A stretch of 64,000 nt of DNA from Planctomycetota bacterium. Lineage in GTDB: Bacteria > Planctomycetota > UBA1135 > JACQFD01. Location: assembly GCA_016200225.1 (NCBI GenBank), contig JACQFD010000026.1:62001-126000 (forward strand), read 5' to 3'. Position numbers and translations under genes: made by a program. Of the stretch, positions 1-7,881 are shown piece by piece; position 1 is the stretch's first letter; every line of letters begins with the position of its first letter. Under the pieces are notes generated by a model. That model saw only the letters and a list, made by a program, of their open reading frames with translations. It was not told where the DNA came from and ran no database searches.

Positions 1-1025
1 AAATCACTTGCAAAAATCGGAAACCCGAGCGAAATCGCCTCGTCGAGCGCGAAACTGTAACTTTCGGACGCGAGACTCGGCATCACGACGATATCGAAGG
101 TTTCGCGTCCGAGATCGGGCGCGCGGAACGGTCCGTGAAACTCCACGCGCAAACCCTCCGCGAGCTGGCGCAACTTGTCGCCGTACGCGTCGTCAGGCGC
201 GCTTCCATACAGATGAATGTCGAGTTTGTCTTTATATCGCGACAAGTGCGCCGCTTCCAACAGAACGTGCACTCCTTTCAAATGATATAACGCGCCCCAG
301 TGGCCGATTCTTAACATTCCGTCGGCGAGCGGCCGGCGTTTCTTGCCGGCTTTTAAATCGGAGATCGAGCCGTGCGGCAGAATTGTAAATGACGAAGGAT
401 CGAGTTCGAGCGCCGACGCGACGCGTTCCGCGTGAATTTTAGTTGGAACGATGCGCGCGCGCGCGACGGCGAGTTCATTACGAATATCCTCCAGATACAA
501 GCGCCCGGCTTCGCGCAGTTCGCCGACGCCCGTCCACGGCCGCGCGCCGCCGATGCACGGCACGCAATGTTTAGGATCGAGGGTTCGCGAACAAAAACCC
601 TCGCCGTCGAGAATGCGGTCGACGCGCAGACACGTGCTCCAAAGATCGTGAATAGTAACAACCGCGGGAATCTTGCGCCGCCGCGCGATTTCCACGAGAT
701 CGCGCGAGAGCCGCATCCAGTGATGCACATGTAACAAATCCGGCTTGAACTTCGCGAGGATTTTATCGAATATCAAACCGGCCGTCGGACAATACGACTT
801 TTCCCAACGTTCATGAAACGGATCGCTTCTATGGATTCGCGAAACTTGAATATTATCGAGCGTTTCCTCCGATGTGCGATCCTGATGAAACCATTGTAAC
901 GATCCCGCGACTACAGATAGCGTGTGGCCGCGCGCCGCGAGCCCTTGGGAAAGCTTGCGAACGTACAATTCGGTGCCGCCCGTGCATTCGGGCGGATAGC
1001 CGTGGACCGCGAAGAGAATGCGCAC
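1..1025 (-). CDS. Glycosyltransferase family 4 (partial, C-terminus outside window)
   Basis: A minus-strand reading frame begins with a GTG at 1025-1023 and stays open to position 1, so the 3' end lies to the left of the window. The translation starts VRILFAVHGYPPECTGGTE, the N-terminal Rossmann start of GT-B family 4 enzymes. It continues with HVHHWMRLS, TIHDLWSTC, a Cys-containing stretch CVPCIGG, and the C-terminal donor-site region around LRIGHWGALYHLKG and PSLASESYSFALDEA. It lies 9 nt after the stop of the preceding glycosyltransferase and shares its domain plan, so it is probably the last visible gene of a polysaccharide operon. No strong Shine-Dalgarno sequence precedes the GTG; I chose it because it places the typical start motif at the N-terminus. 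Donor and acceptor are unknown. Confidence 0.85.
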   Translation of the reverse strand, partial: MRILFAVHGYPPECTGGTELYVRKLSQGLAARGHTLSVVAGSLQWFHQDRTSEETLDNIQVSRIHRSDPFHERWEKSYCPTAGLIFDKILAKFKPDLLHVHHWMRLSRDLVEIARRRKIPAVVTIHDLWSTCLRVDRILDGEGFCSRTLDPKHCVPCIGGARPWTGVGELREAGRLYLEDIRNELAVARARIVPTKIHAERVASALELDPSSFTILPHGSISDLKAGKKRRPLADGMLRIGHWGALYHLKGVHVLLEAAHLSRYKDKLDIHLYGSAPDDAYGDKLRQLAEGLRVEFHGPFRAPDLGRETFDIVVMPSLASESYSFALDEAISLGFPIFASD

Positions 1026-1034
1026 GAGGGTCTG

Positions 1035-2450
1035 TTAACTTACTGGATTTTCGTTTGTTTTCGCATTCGCGGCTTCAAGAATCCGCCCGGGGAGTTCGGC
1101 TGCGTCCTCGGCGATCGATCGCACGCGAGGCGCGCGCGCGGCCGCCTCGCGAAGAAGCGCGGGATGTTGCACAAGTTTTGTAATCATGGCGGCAAGATCG
1201 GCGGCGTCACCGGCACGAAACCTGAAACCGCCGACTCCTTCTTCGACCAGTTCGGCCATGCCACCGTGGTTCGTGGCCAACACCGGGACGCGCATCGAGA
1301 ATGCCTCGAGAATCGAGAGCGGCGCGTTCTCCCACCAGACGGACGGAACCACGAGGAGATCGGTCGCAGCGAGTTTTTCGGCCGCGGAGTCGCGGGAAAA
1401 GGGCGCTTCCAAAGCGGCTCCGGCCGCCGCCGCCAACGTCTCGATTTCCTTATAAAACGCCGGGTCGCGCGGCGCGCCGCGCAATATTAATGTTGCGCCG
1501 CCGCGCGTCGATCGGGAAAGGGAAATCCATGCATTTAACAATAAATCCGGCGCCTTGGGCCGCGTGAACTGCCCGTGAAATGCAACAATAATCGGGCGTC
1601 CGGTTTCCCGCGGACGCGGCGGCGGTCCGGGCGCGAGCGGTTCGATGCCGAGGCGCTGAACCGACGTCTTTCGCGCGGGCAATCCGTGGCGCAGCAGTTC
1701 AACGGCGAGCGCGCGCGTCGGCGAAAAAAACAAATCAACAAATGGATAAACCTCGCGCTCGAAATACGGCCGTCGCGACGTCATTGCGGCCGAGGTGCCG
1801 GGATCGGCGGCTTCCGTCGCCGCGGAAATCGACGGGCGCGAGCGTCGGATTCGAGCGAGGGCGTTCTTTGCCGGTTTTGTAATGTCGATGCCCGTCGCGC
1901 GTTTGAGCTTGGAGAGCGCCGCGCCGCCGATGGCGAATCCGCGCGGCTGCCGCCATTCCATCGATTCCACGCAGCGCGCGCAAACGTCGATTTTTATATC
2001 TTCACAAATAAACCCGTCGGGATGATAACGCTGGCCGAAACGCGGACACGTGAACCAATAATCGTGAAGCGTCATGGCGACGGCGATCGCAGGGCTCTTT
2101 TTCTTAGTCTCGCGCGGAAGCGCGGCGCCGACGTCCATTAAATGTTGAAAATGCACGATCCCGGGCCGCGCCTCCGCGAGAAATTGTAAATATTGCGGAA
2201 CCGTCGACGGTCGCCGGTACGTTTCCTCGAAATGTGAATAATACAGATTGTTCGTGATCCATGTAATCGCGACGCCGCCGCGGCGCTCCGCGCGCACGCT
2301 GCCGTCCGCTTGCGCGACGTTCTTTTCGGCGGCATATACAAATACTTCGTGGCCGAGCGCGGCCAGCGCGTTCGCGTAGGCCTCCGAATAAATTTCGGCG
2401 CCGCCGAGCCGCGCGGGCGGATAACTGTGGGCAACGACGGCGATGCGCAT
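1035..2450 (-). CDS. Glycosyltransferase family 4
   Basis: 471 residues. The N-terminus MRIAVVAHSYPPARLGGAEI is the classical GT4 acceptor-domain start with the glycine-rich GGAE turn. The C-terminal half carries a GT-B donor-binding core: IVAFHGQFTRPKAPDLL, then PSVWWENAPLSILEAF, the E-x7-E type nucleotide-sugar motif. Enzymes of this family transfer an activated sugar to a growing glycan on the cytoplasmic face of the membrane. It is second from the end in a run of four minus-strand glycosyltransferase genes, 17 nt after the gene at 2468-3391. The Cys cluster around residues 155-170 (CEDIKIDVCARCVE) is shared with its neighbours at 1-1025 and 25029-26267. Specificity cannot be read from the sequence. 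Confidence 0.9.
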   Translation of the reverse strand: MRIAVVAHSYPPARLGGAEIYSEAYANALAALGHEVFVYAAEKNVAQADGSVRAERRGGVAITWITNNLYYSHFEETYRRPSTVPQYLQFLAEARPGIVHFQHLMDVGAALPRETKKKSPAIAVAMTLHDYWFTCPRFGQRYHPDGFICEDIKIDVCARCVESMEWRQPRGFAIGGAALSKLKRATGIDITKPAKNALARIRRSRPSISAATEAADPGTSAAMTSRRPYFEREVYPFVDLFFSPTRALAVELLRHGLPARKTSVQRLGIEPLAPGPPPRPRETGRPIIVAFHGQFTRPKAPDLLLNAWISLSRSTRGGATLILRGAPRDPAFYKEIETLAAAAGAALEAPFSRDSAAEKLAATDLLVVPSVWWENAPLSILEAFSMRVPVLATNHGGMAELVEEGVGGFRFRAGDAADLAAMITKLVQHPALLREAAARAPRVRSIAEDAAELPGRILEAANAKTNENPVS

Positions 2451-2467
2451 GCTGCGATTAAATTAAC

Positions 2468-3391
2468 TTATTTTCGCAACGATTCAAATGCTGCCGCGTC
2501 GAGGCGCCGGCCCCGGAAACCGTCGCGAAGGCCGCGCCATTTCGCGATCACCGCGCCCGCGTCGCCGCGGCCGAATTTTAGCGTCTCGCGCAGCCATGCG
2601 AACGGCAGACCCGCGACGTCGAATATGTAAAATGCGAGCCAGAGTTTGGAATTGCCGTGTTTCTTGAGAAAATGAACGCTGTTCAGCGCGTTTGCATATT
2701 TTCTCGGACGCGAATATCCCCCGCCGCTGCTCGACGAGGGCTTGTGCAGCACGCGCGACGCGGGCACGGCGCGCAGGCGGGCGCCGGTCGACCGCGCGCG
2801 CACGCCGAAATCGACGTCTTCCATATATGCAAAATAACTTTCGTCGAAACCGCCGATTTTTTTGTATAATTCAGAGCGCACGAGGAGCGCGCAGCCCGGA
2901 ATATAATCACAATCGAACGGCGCGGAGGGGAGGCGGGATTCGTTGCGTCCGTAGCCCGTGAGTTCGCTGACGTTTTCGCGGAATCTTAACATTCCGCCGC
3001 AGCACCAGACGCGCGACGAATCGCCGTCGAAAAGCACTTTCGAACCCGCGGCGCCGACGGCGGAATCGCGCTCGAGTTCGTCGACGAGCGGTGCGAGAAA
3101 TCCGCGCTCGACGCGCGCGTCGTTATTAATAAAAAACAGCGCGTCGGCGCCGAGTTGTTCGATCGCGTGGCGCGCGCCCGCGTTCGCCGCGGCGCAAAAT
3201 CCGCGATTTTCATTAAATTCAATTCTGTCGATTTTTGGATATTCCTTCGCGAGGGCATCGCGCGAACCGTCGGTCGATCCGTTTTCGACGAGGACGATCA
3301 GTAGTTTTTCGCCGCATCCGACGAGCGAGTCGAGACAGCGCCGCGTGTCGGCCGCGCCGTTCCAGTTGATAACAATCGCGGCGACTTTCAC
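2468..3391 (-). CDS. Glycosyltransferase family 2
   Basis: 307 residues from a GTG start at 3391-3389, which overlaps the TGA of the upstream gene as GTGA. The frame is open further upstream, but only this start gives the canonical beginning VKVAAIVINWNGAADTRRCL. GT2 marks are VENGSTDGS, FFINNDARV (the DXD-like metal and UDP-sugar site), and FDESYFAYMEDVDFGVRARS with the catalytic ED pair. The family is GT-A fold inverting transferases; the N-terminus resembles rhamnosyltransferase-like WcaA/WcaE proteins. It is translationally coupled to the GT2 gene at 3388-4482 and belongs to the same surface polysaccharide operon. Substrate unknown. Confidence 0.9.
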   Translation of the reverse strand: MKVAAIVINWNGAADTRRCLDSLVGCGEKLLIVLVENGSTDGSRDALAKEYPKIDRIEFNENRGFCAAANAGARHAIEQLGADALFFINNDARVERGFLAPLVDELERDSAVGAAGSKVLFDGDSSRVWCCGGMLRFRENVSELTGYGRNESRLPSAPFDCDYIPGCALLVRSELYKKIGGFDESYFAYMEDVDFGVRARSTGARLRAVPASRVLHKPSSSSGGGYSRPRKYANALNSVHFLKKHGNSKLWLAFYIFDVAGLPFAWLRETLKFGRGDAGAVIAKWRGLRDGFRGRRLDAAAFESLRK

Positions 3392-4482
3392 GGCCGGCCT
3401 CCGAGCGCGCGCCAGCACAATTGTAAAATCCCGTCGAGAACGCGGCCGGACGCGGCCGCTCCGCGCGACGCCACGAGCGGCGGCCAGAGCGTGAGCGGTC
3501 CTCCGCGCACGAGATCGCGGTCGCCGACTCTCCGGGCGCCGGCCGTCGCGCGGCGGGCCGTCAGCGCCGACGGCGAATGATATATAAATGAAAACTTGCC
3601 CCGAATATATGCAATCGGCGCGAGTTTCGCAAGCGCGAACGCGACGGCCGCGCATTCGTATACAAAAAGACCCGGAATGCCCCGCAGAATCGTGGAACAT
3701 TGATAGTTCTTCAATATAAACAGCCACCGGTTGCGCGAATGTAAATAAACGCGGCGCGCCGGATAGAGCCCCGCCCGAAACGACGTTCCCTCGGTGCCGC
3801 CGCGGTGCCGGACGATCGCGTCCTCGACGCATACGATTCGCGAACCCGAACTTCGTAATCGATAGGAAAGATCGTTATCTTCGAAAAGTATGAAGAACGC
3901 CGGATCGTAACCGCCGGCCGCGAGCAGTTTTCCGCGGTCGACCAGCAGCGCCAGCGATACAAATGCATCGACGTCGACCGTGCCCGCGCCGACGGCGCGT
4001 TCGACGGGAACATAAAAATTGCGAAGCACCAACAATCCGACATAATGAAAAAACGCCCCGTCGTATTGTATACATCGCGGATCCTCGTCGGCGACGGCGC
4101 GCGGCGACGCGGCGGCGATCGCCGGATCGCGCGCGACGGCCGAATATAACTTTTCGAGGCAATCGGGCGCGAGCACCACGTCGCAGTCGAGCGCGAGAAC
4201 GCGATCGAACGCGGCGTCGCGCATGCCCCGGTTGCGCGCCGGACACGGACCTTCGTTTTGTTGCATCCGGATCACGCGCACCGAGGGAAATTCTCGATTT
4301 AATAATTCCACGGAACCGTCGGTCGACGCATTGTCCACGACGATCGTTTCCGAAGGCGGAAGCGTTTGCGCGGCGACGGAATTTAATAAATCACGAAGGT
4401 AGCGTTCGCCGTTATAATTACAAATCACGGCGCTCACGCGGGCGTCGGCGGCGGACGGAGTTATGTTTTCGATGGACTCCAT
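3388..4482 (-). CDS. Glycosyltransferase family 2
   Basis: 364 residues. GT2 core: VSAVICNYNGERYLRDLL, IVVDNASTDGS, LALDCDVVL (metal site) and FFILFEDNDLSYRL (ED motif), followed by a roughly 130-residue C-terminal extension with a hydrophobic stretch (GLFVYECAAVAFALAK) that may associate with the membrane. It is the first gene of the left minus-strand glycosyltransferase group. It is divergent from hrpB across a 119-bp gap, so an operon promoter probably lies between 4483 and 4601. It ends in a GTGA overlap with the next GT2 gene. Acceptor and donor are not inferable. Confidence 0.88.
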   Translation of the reverse strand: MESIENITPSAADARVSAVICNYNGERYLRDLLNSVAAQTLPPSETIVVDNASTDGSVELLNREFPSVRVIRMQQNEGPCPARNRGMRDAAFDRVLALDCDVVLAPDCLEKLYSAVARDPAIAAASPRAVADEDPRCIQYDGAFFHYVGLLVLRNFYVPVERAVGAGTVDVDAFVSLALLVDRGKLLAAGGYDPAFFILFEDNDLSYRLRSSGSRIVCVEDAIVRHRGGTEGTSFRAGLYPARRVYLHSRNRWLFILKNYQCSTILRGIPGLFVYECAAVAFALAKLAPIAYIRGKFSFIYHSPSALTARRATAGARRVGDRDLVRGGPLTLWPPLVASRGAAASGRVLDGILQLCWRALGGRP

Positions 4483-4539
4483 TGTATCGGCGTCCGGGCC
4501 GCCATTTCGCCGGTCAATATCGTCGTCCGCTTCGATTGC

Positions 4540-4568
4540 TTGGATCGTCCGGGGCCGTCTATTACAAT
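4540..4568 (+). promoter_or_regulatory. Candidate sigma-70-type promoter for hrpB
   Basis: In the gap between the divergent GT2 gene and hrpB, the plus strand reads TTGGAT (4540-4545), then a 17-nt spacer, then TACAAT (4563-4568). The -10-like box differs from TATAAT at one position and the -35-like box from TTGACA at three. It lies about 33 nt before the hrpB ATG. TACAAT-type words are common in this window even inside genes, which lowers the weight of the match. Confidence 0.35.
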
Positions 4569-4601
4569 ATCGCGGTCCGGCAACGCCAAATCTTACATTT
4601 C

Positions 4602-7151
4602 ATGCCCCGCCAGCCGCTGCCCATCGATTCGCTTTTGGCGCGCATCGCGGAGGAGTTGGCGCGCGGCGGAAATCTTTGTCTTCGCGCGCCGACGGGATCG
4701 GGAAAAACGACGCGCGTCGCCCCTTCGCTTCTCGATGCCGGCCTTGCCGCGGGAAAGAAAATCATTCTTTGCGAACCGCGGCGCCTCGCCGCCCGCGCGG
4801 CCGCGTCGCGCATCGCGCGTGAACGCGAAACCGAGCCCGGCGGCGAGATCGGATGGCAAGTGCGATTCGAACGCCGCGCCTCCGCCGCGACGCGCCTGCT
4901 CGTCGTCACCGAGGGCATTCTGGTTCGATTCTTACAAAACGATCCGTATCTCGAGGACGCGGGCGCCGTGATATTCGATGAATTTCACGAACGCAATCTC
5001 GACGGCGATCTCGGGCTCGCGATGGCGCGAAAATTACAAAAAGAAGCGCGGCCCGATTTGAAAATTCTCGCGATGTCGGCGACCCTCGACGCGCGGCCGC
5101 TCGCGGCGTTTCTCGGTAATTGTAATATTATCGAATCTGAGGGATCGTTATATCCCGTCGAGATCATTTATGTTCCGCGGCATACGAACGATTCGCTCGA
5201 GGACGCCGTGCGCGCGTGCGCGGCGCGCGCACTCGAGGCCGCGGGCGGACATATATTAATTTTTCTGCCCGGCATGGGCGAAATCCGCCGCTGTCGCGAG
5301 GCGATCGTTGCCCTCGAAAAGCAATATTCGCTGCGCGTGCATTTGCTCCACGGCGATCTTCCGCCGGAAGAGCAGGACGCCGCGATCGCGCCGGCGCCGC
5401 CCGGTATTCGTAAACTAATATTATCGACCAACGTCGCCGAAACTTCCGTAACGATCGAAGGCGTCTCGGCCGTCATCGACGCGGGACTCCGCAGAATCTT
5501 AAAATTCGATCCGTCGGTCGGACTCGACCGCCTCGAGCTCGGCCGCATTTCGAACATGTCCGCGACGCAGCGCGCGGGCCGCGCCGGACGGACGGGACCC
5601 GGTATTTGTTATCGGCTGTGGAGCGAGCCCGACCAGCGCGCGCTTTCGGCCTCCGAGGACCCCGAGTGCCGGCGCGTCGATCTCTCGGCCGCGTATTTAC
5701 AATTAAAATCGTGGGGCGAACGCGATCCGCGGTCGTTCGGCTGGTTCGAAGCGCCGCCGCCGCAGGCATTCGACCGCGCGGAATCGTTATTATTAAGACT
5801 CGGCGCGATCGACGGCGGCAATATTACGGAAACCGGATCGCAAATGTCGCAAATACCGGCGCATCCGCGCATCGCGCGCCTGCTCGTCGAAGGGGCGCGC
5901 GCCGCCGTCGCGCGCGAGGCCGCGCTCTGCGCCGCGCTGCTCTCCGAGCGGGATCCGTTCCGCTCGACGGAGCGGCGCGGAGGAACCGGCGAATGGAAAC
6001 ATTCTTCACATTCCGATTTATTAGATCGCGCCTCGGCGCTCGAACAGTATGAAGACCGCGGAATATTACATTCGCAGGCGGGCGCGCTCCTGCCCGGCGC
6101 CGCATCGGCCGTTCTGCGCGCGCGCGATCAATATTTACGTTTCGCCGGCGAATTCATACAATCGCGATCCGGAAATATTCATAAAAACGCGGCGGACGGC
6201 GACGATGCCGCGTTGCGCGCAATATTTACAGCGTACGCGGACCGCATCGCGATCCGCCGCGAACCGGGATCGCGCCGCGCGGTCATGGCCGGCGGGCGGG
6301 GCGTGAAACTTGGCGACGCCAGCGCGGTGATGGAGCCGGAAATCTTTGTATGTCTCGACGTCGACGCGGGCGGCGCGGAGTCGCTCGTACGCATGGCGTC
6401 GGAGGCGCGTCGCGCGTGGATTCCGCAGTCATGGTTATTACAAAAAGAACATTGGGAATTCGACGACAAAACGCAGCGCGTGTCGGGACGCCGGCGCCTC
6501 GAACTCGACGGCGTCGCGCTCGAGGAAGTCGCCGTGAACGCCGACGGCTCGCCCGAAGTGGCCGCAATACTAGCAATCGCCGCGGCGCGCGATCCGCGAT
6601 CGGCGTTCGCGCTCGACGACGCGGAATTGCAGTCTTTCCTCGCGCGCGTCGAGTGCCTGCGCGCGTGGATGCCCGATGCTGGATTGCCAATATTAAGAAT
6701 CGAGGACAATGTGCGGGAATGGTGCGCCGGCCGCGCGTCGTTCGCCGAACTTCGAAAATTACCGATCGCCGACCTGCTGCGCGCGCGGCTCGATTATAAA
6801 CAATTACAGATGCTCGACCGCGAGGCGCCGGCGCAGTTGCAGGTTCCGAGCGGAAGTTTTATTAAAATACAATATTCCCCCGGCAAACCCCCCGTGCTCG
6901 CCGCGCGACTGCAGGAGTTGTTCGGCTGGCGCGAGACGCCGCGGATCGCGGCGGGCCGCGTGCCGATATTGTTACATTTGCTAGCGCCGAATTACCGGCC
7001 GCAACAGATCACGAGCGATCTCGCCAATTTCTGGAATCATACTTATCAGGCCGTTCGGAAGGAGCTGCGCGCGCGCTATCCGAAGCATGCGTGGCCGGAG
7101 GATCCGTGGACGGCGCCGGCGCAGCGGGGCGCGAGACGGCGCGTTTTATGA
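4602..7151 (+). CDS. hrpB: ATP-dependent helicase HrpB
   Basis: 849 residues from the ATG at 4602. The open frame extends upstream, but the family start MPRQPLPIDSLLARI fits here. DEAH-box helicase motifs: Walker A TGSGKTT (31-37), DEFH (126-129), SAT near residue 158, then STNVAETSVTIEGV and QRAGRAGRTGPG (motifs V and VI). The C-terminus carries the HrpB signature APNYRPQQITSDLANFWNH and ends near YPKHAWPEDPW. HrpB is a superfamily 2 helicase of about 820-850 residues with a poorly defined role in RNA metabolism. The length is typical. It heads a plus-strand set with the channel and malQ genes; there is no obvious functional tie to them. Confidence 0.95.
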   Translation: MPRQPLPIDSLLARIAEELARGGNLCLRAPTGSGKTTRVAPSLLDAGLAAGKKIILCEPRRLAARAAASRIARERETEPGGEIGWQVRFERRASAATRLLVVTEGILVRFLQNDPYLEDAGAVIFDEFHERNLDGDLGLAMARKLQKEARPDLKILAMSATLDARPLAAFLGNCNIIESEGSLYPVEIIYVPRHTNDSLEDAVRACAARALEAAGGHILIFLPGMGEIRRCREAIVALEKQYSLRVHLLHGDLPPEEQDAAIAPAPPGIRKLILSTNVAETSVTIEGVSAVIDAGLRRILKFDPSVGLDRLELGRISNMSATQRAGRAGRTGPGICYRLWSEPDQRALSASEDPECRRVDLSAAYLQLKSWGERDPRSFGWFEAPPPQAFDRAESLLLRLGAIDGGNITETGSQMSQIPAHPRIARLLVEGARAAVAREAALCAALLSERDPFRSTERRGGTGEWKHSSHSDLLDRASALEQYEDRGILHSQAGALLPGAASAVLRARDQYLRFAGEFIQSRSGNIHKNAADGDDAALRAIFTAYADRIAIRREPGSRRAVMAGGRGVKLGDASAVMEPEIFVCLDVDAGGAESLVRMASEARRAWIPQSWLLQKEHWEFDDKTQRVSGRRRLELDGVALEEVAVNADGSPEVAAILAIAAARDPRSAFALDDAELQSFLARVECLRAWMPDAGLPILRIEDNVREWCAGRASFAELRKLPIADLLRARLDYKQLQMLDREAPAQLQVPSGSFIKIQYSPGKPPVLAARLQELFGWRETPRIAAGRVPILLHLLAPNYRPQQITSDLANFWNHTYQAVRKELRARYPKHAWPEDPWTAPAQRGARRRVL

Positions 7152-7179
7152 TTGGCCCGCGATTCCCATATTTGTCATA

Positions 7180-7881
7180 ATGGCGCCGAGTATGACAAAA
7201 TTCAGGCTTCGTGGCACAGAAGTTTCGCGAGTGGAGGCGCTCTCCGACGCGGTCTTCGCCCTCGCATTGACGCTATTGATCGTATCGGTCGATGTCCCGT
7301 CGAGCTATGACGCCTTCATCGCGGTCGTGAAGGCGTTTCCGATTTTCGCCGTTTGTTTCGCGAGCGTGATCTGGATCTGGCACAAACATTACGTATTTTT
7401 CCGCCGCTACGGAATGCAGGACGGCGTCACGATCACGGCGAATTGTGCATTGTTGTTCATCGTGCTTTTCTATGTATTCCCGCTGAAATTTTTATATACA
7501 AAATTCATCGGCGGCGTCTTTAATCTAAGCAAAGAGGCGGCGAACCATCTGACAGCCGCGGAGGCGCGCGAACTCTTGATTATTTATGGAATCGGATATT
7601 GCGGAGTATTTTTAACATTTGCATTCTTCTATTGGCGGGCATTTCGCGAGCGGGCGGAACTCGGATTGAGTCGTTTCGAGATTTTCGATACCAAATCGGA
7701 GATTTATGAAAATCTCGGACTCGCGTCCGTCGGCCTTCTCTCGATCGCCATCGCGTTCGCGGCGCCGCCGACATTGCTCGGCATCAGCGGCTGGTGTTAT
7801 GCGCTGATCGGCGTCGTCAAATTCATCCACGGAACCGTCTCCGGAACGATGCGCTCGCGCCTCGAAAGGACGGCGGCGTGA
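7180..7881 (+). CDS. TMEM175/DUF1211-family integral membrane protein
   Basis: 233 residues from the ATG at 7180; a second in-frame ATG at 7192 is an alternative start. The first helix contains RVEALSDAVFALALTLL, matching the hallmark (F)SD-x5-A-x-T motif of bacterial TMEM175-type potassium channels, here with Leu in place of the usual Phe. Several more hydrophobic segments follow (FPIFAVCFASVIWIW, CALLFIVLFYVF, FLTFAFFYWRAF, and near the C-terminus), giving about six helices in the single-repeat bacterial architecture. It begins 28 nt after hrpB, and its TGA overlaps the GTG of malQ, so the two are coupled. Ion selectivity is inferred from the family only. Confidence 0.8.
   Translation: MAPSMTKFRLRGTEVSRVEALSDAVFALALTLLIVSVDVPSSYDAFIAVVKAFPIFAVCFASVIWIWHKHYVFFRRYGMQDGVTITANCALLFIVLFYVFPLKFLYTKFIGGVFNLSKEAANHLTAAEARELLIIYGIGYCGVFLTFAFFYWRAFRERAELGLSRFEIFDTKSEIYENLGLASVGLLSIAIAFAAPPTLLGISGWCYALIGVVKFIHGTVSGTMRSRLERTAA

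Noticed and set aside
3963-4601. Long upstream extension of the hrpB frame
   Set aside because: It runs through the whole GT2 gene on the other strand, is rich in Arg, and lacks family similarity; the HrpB start at 4602 is normal in length.
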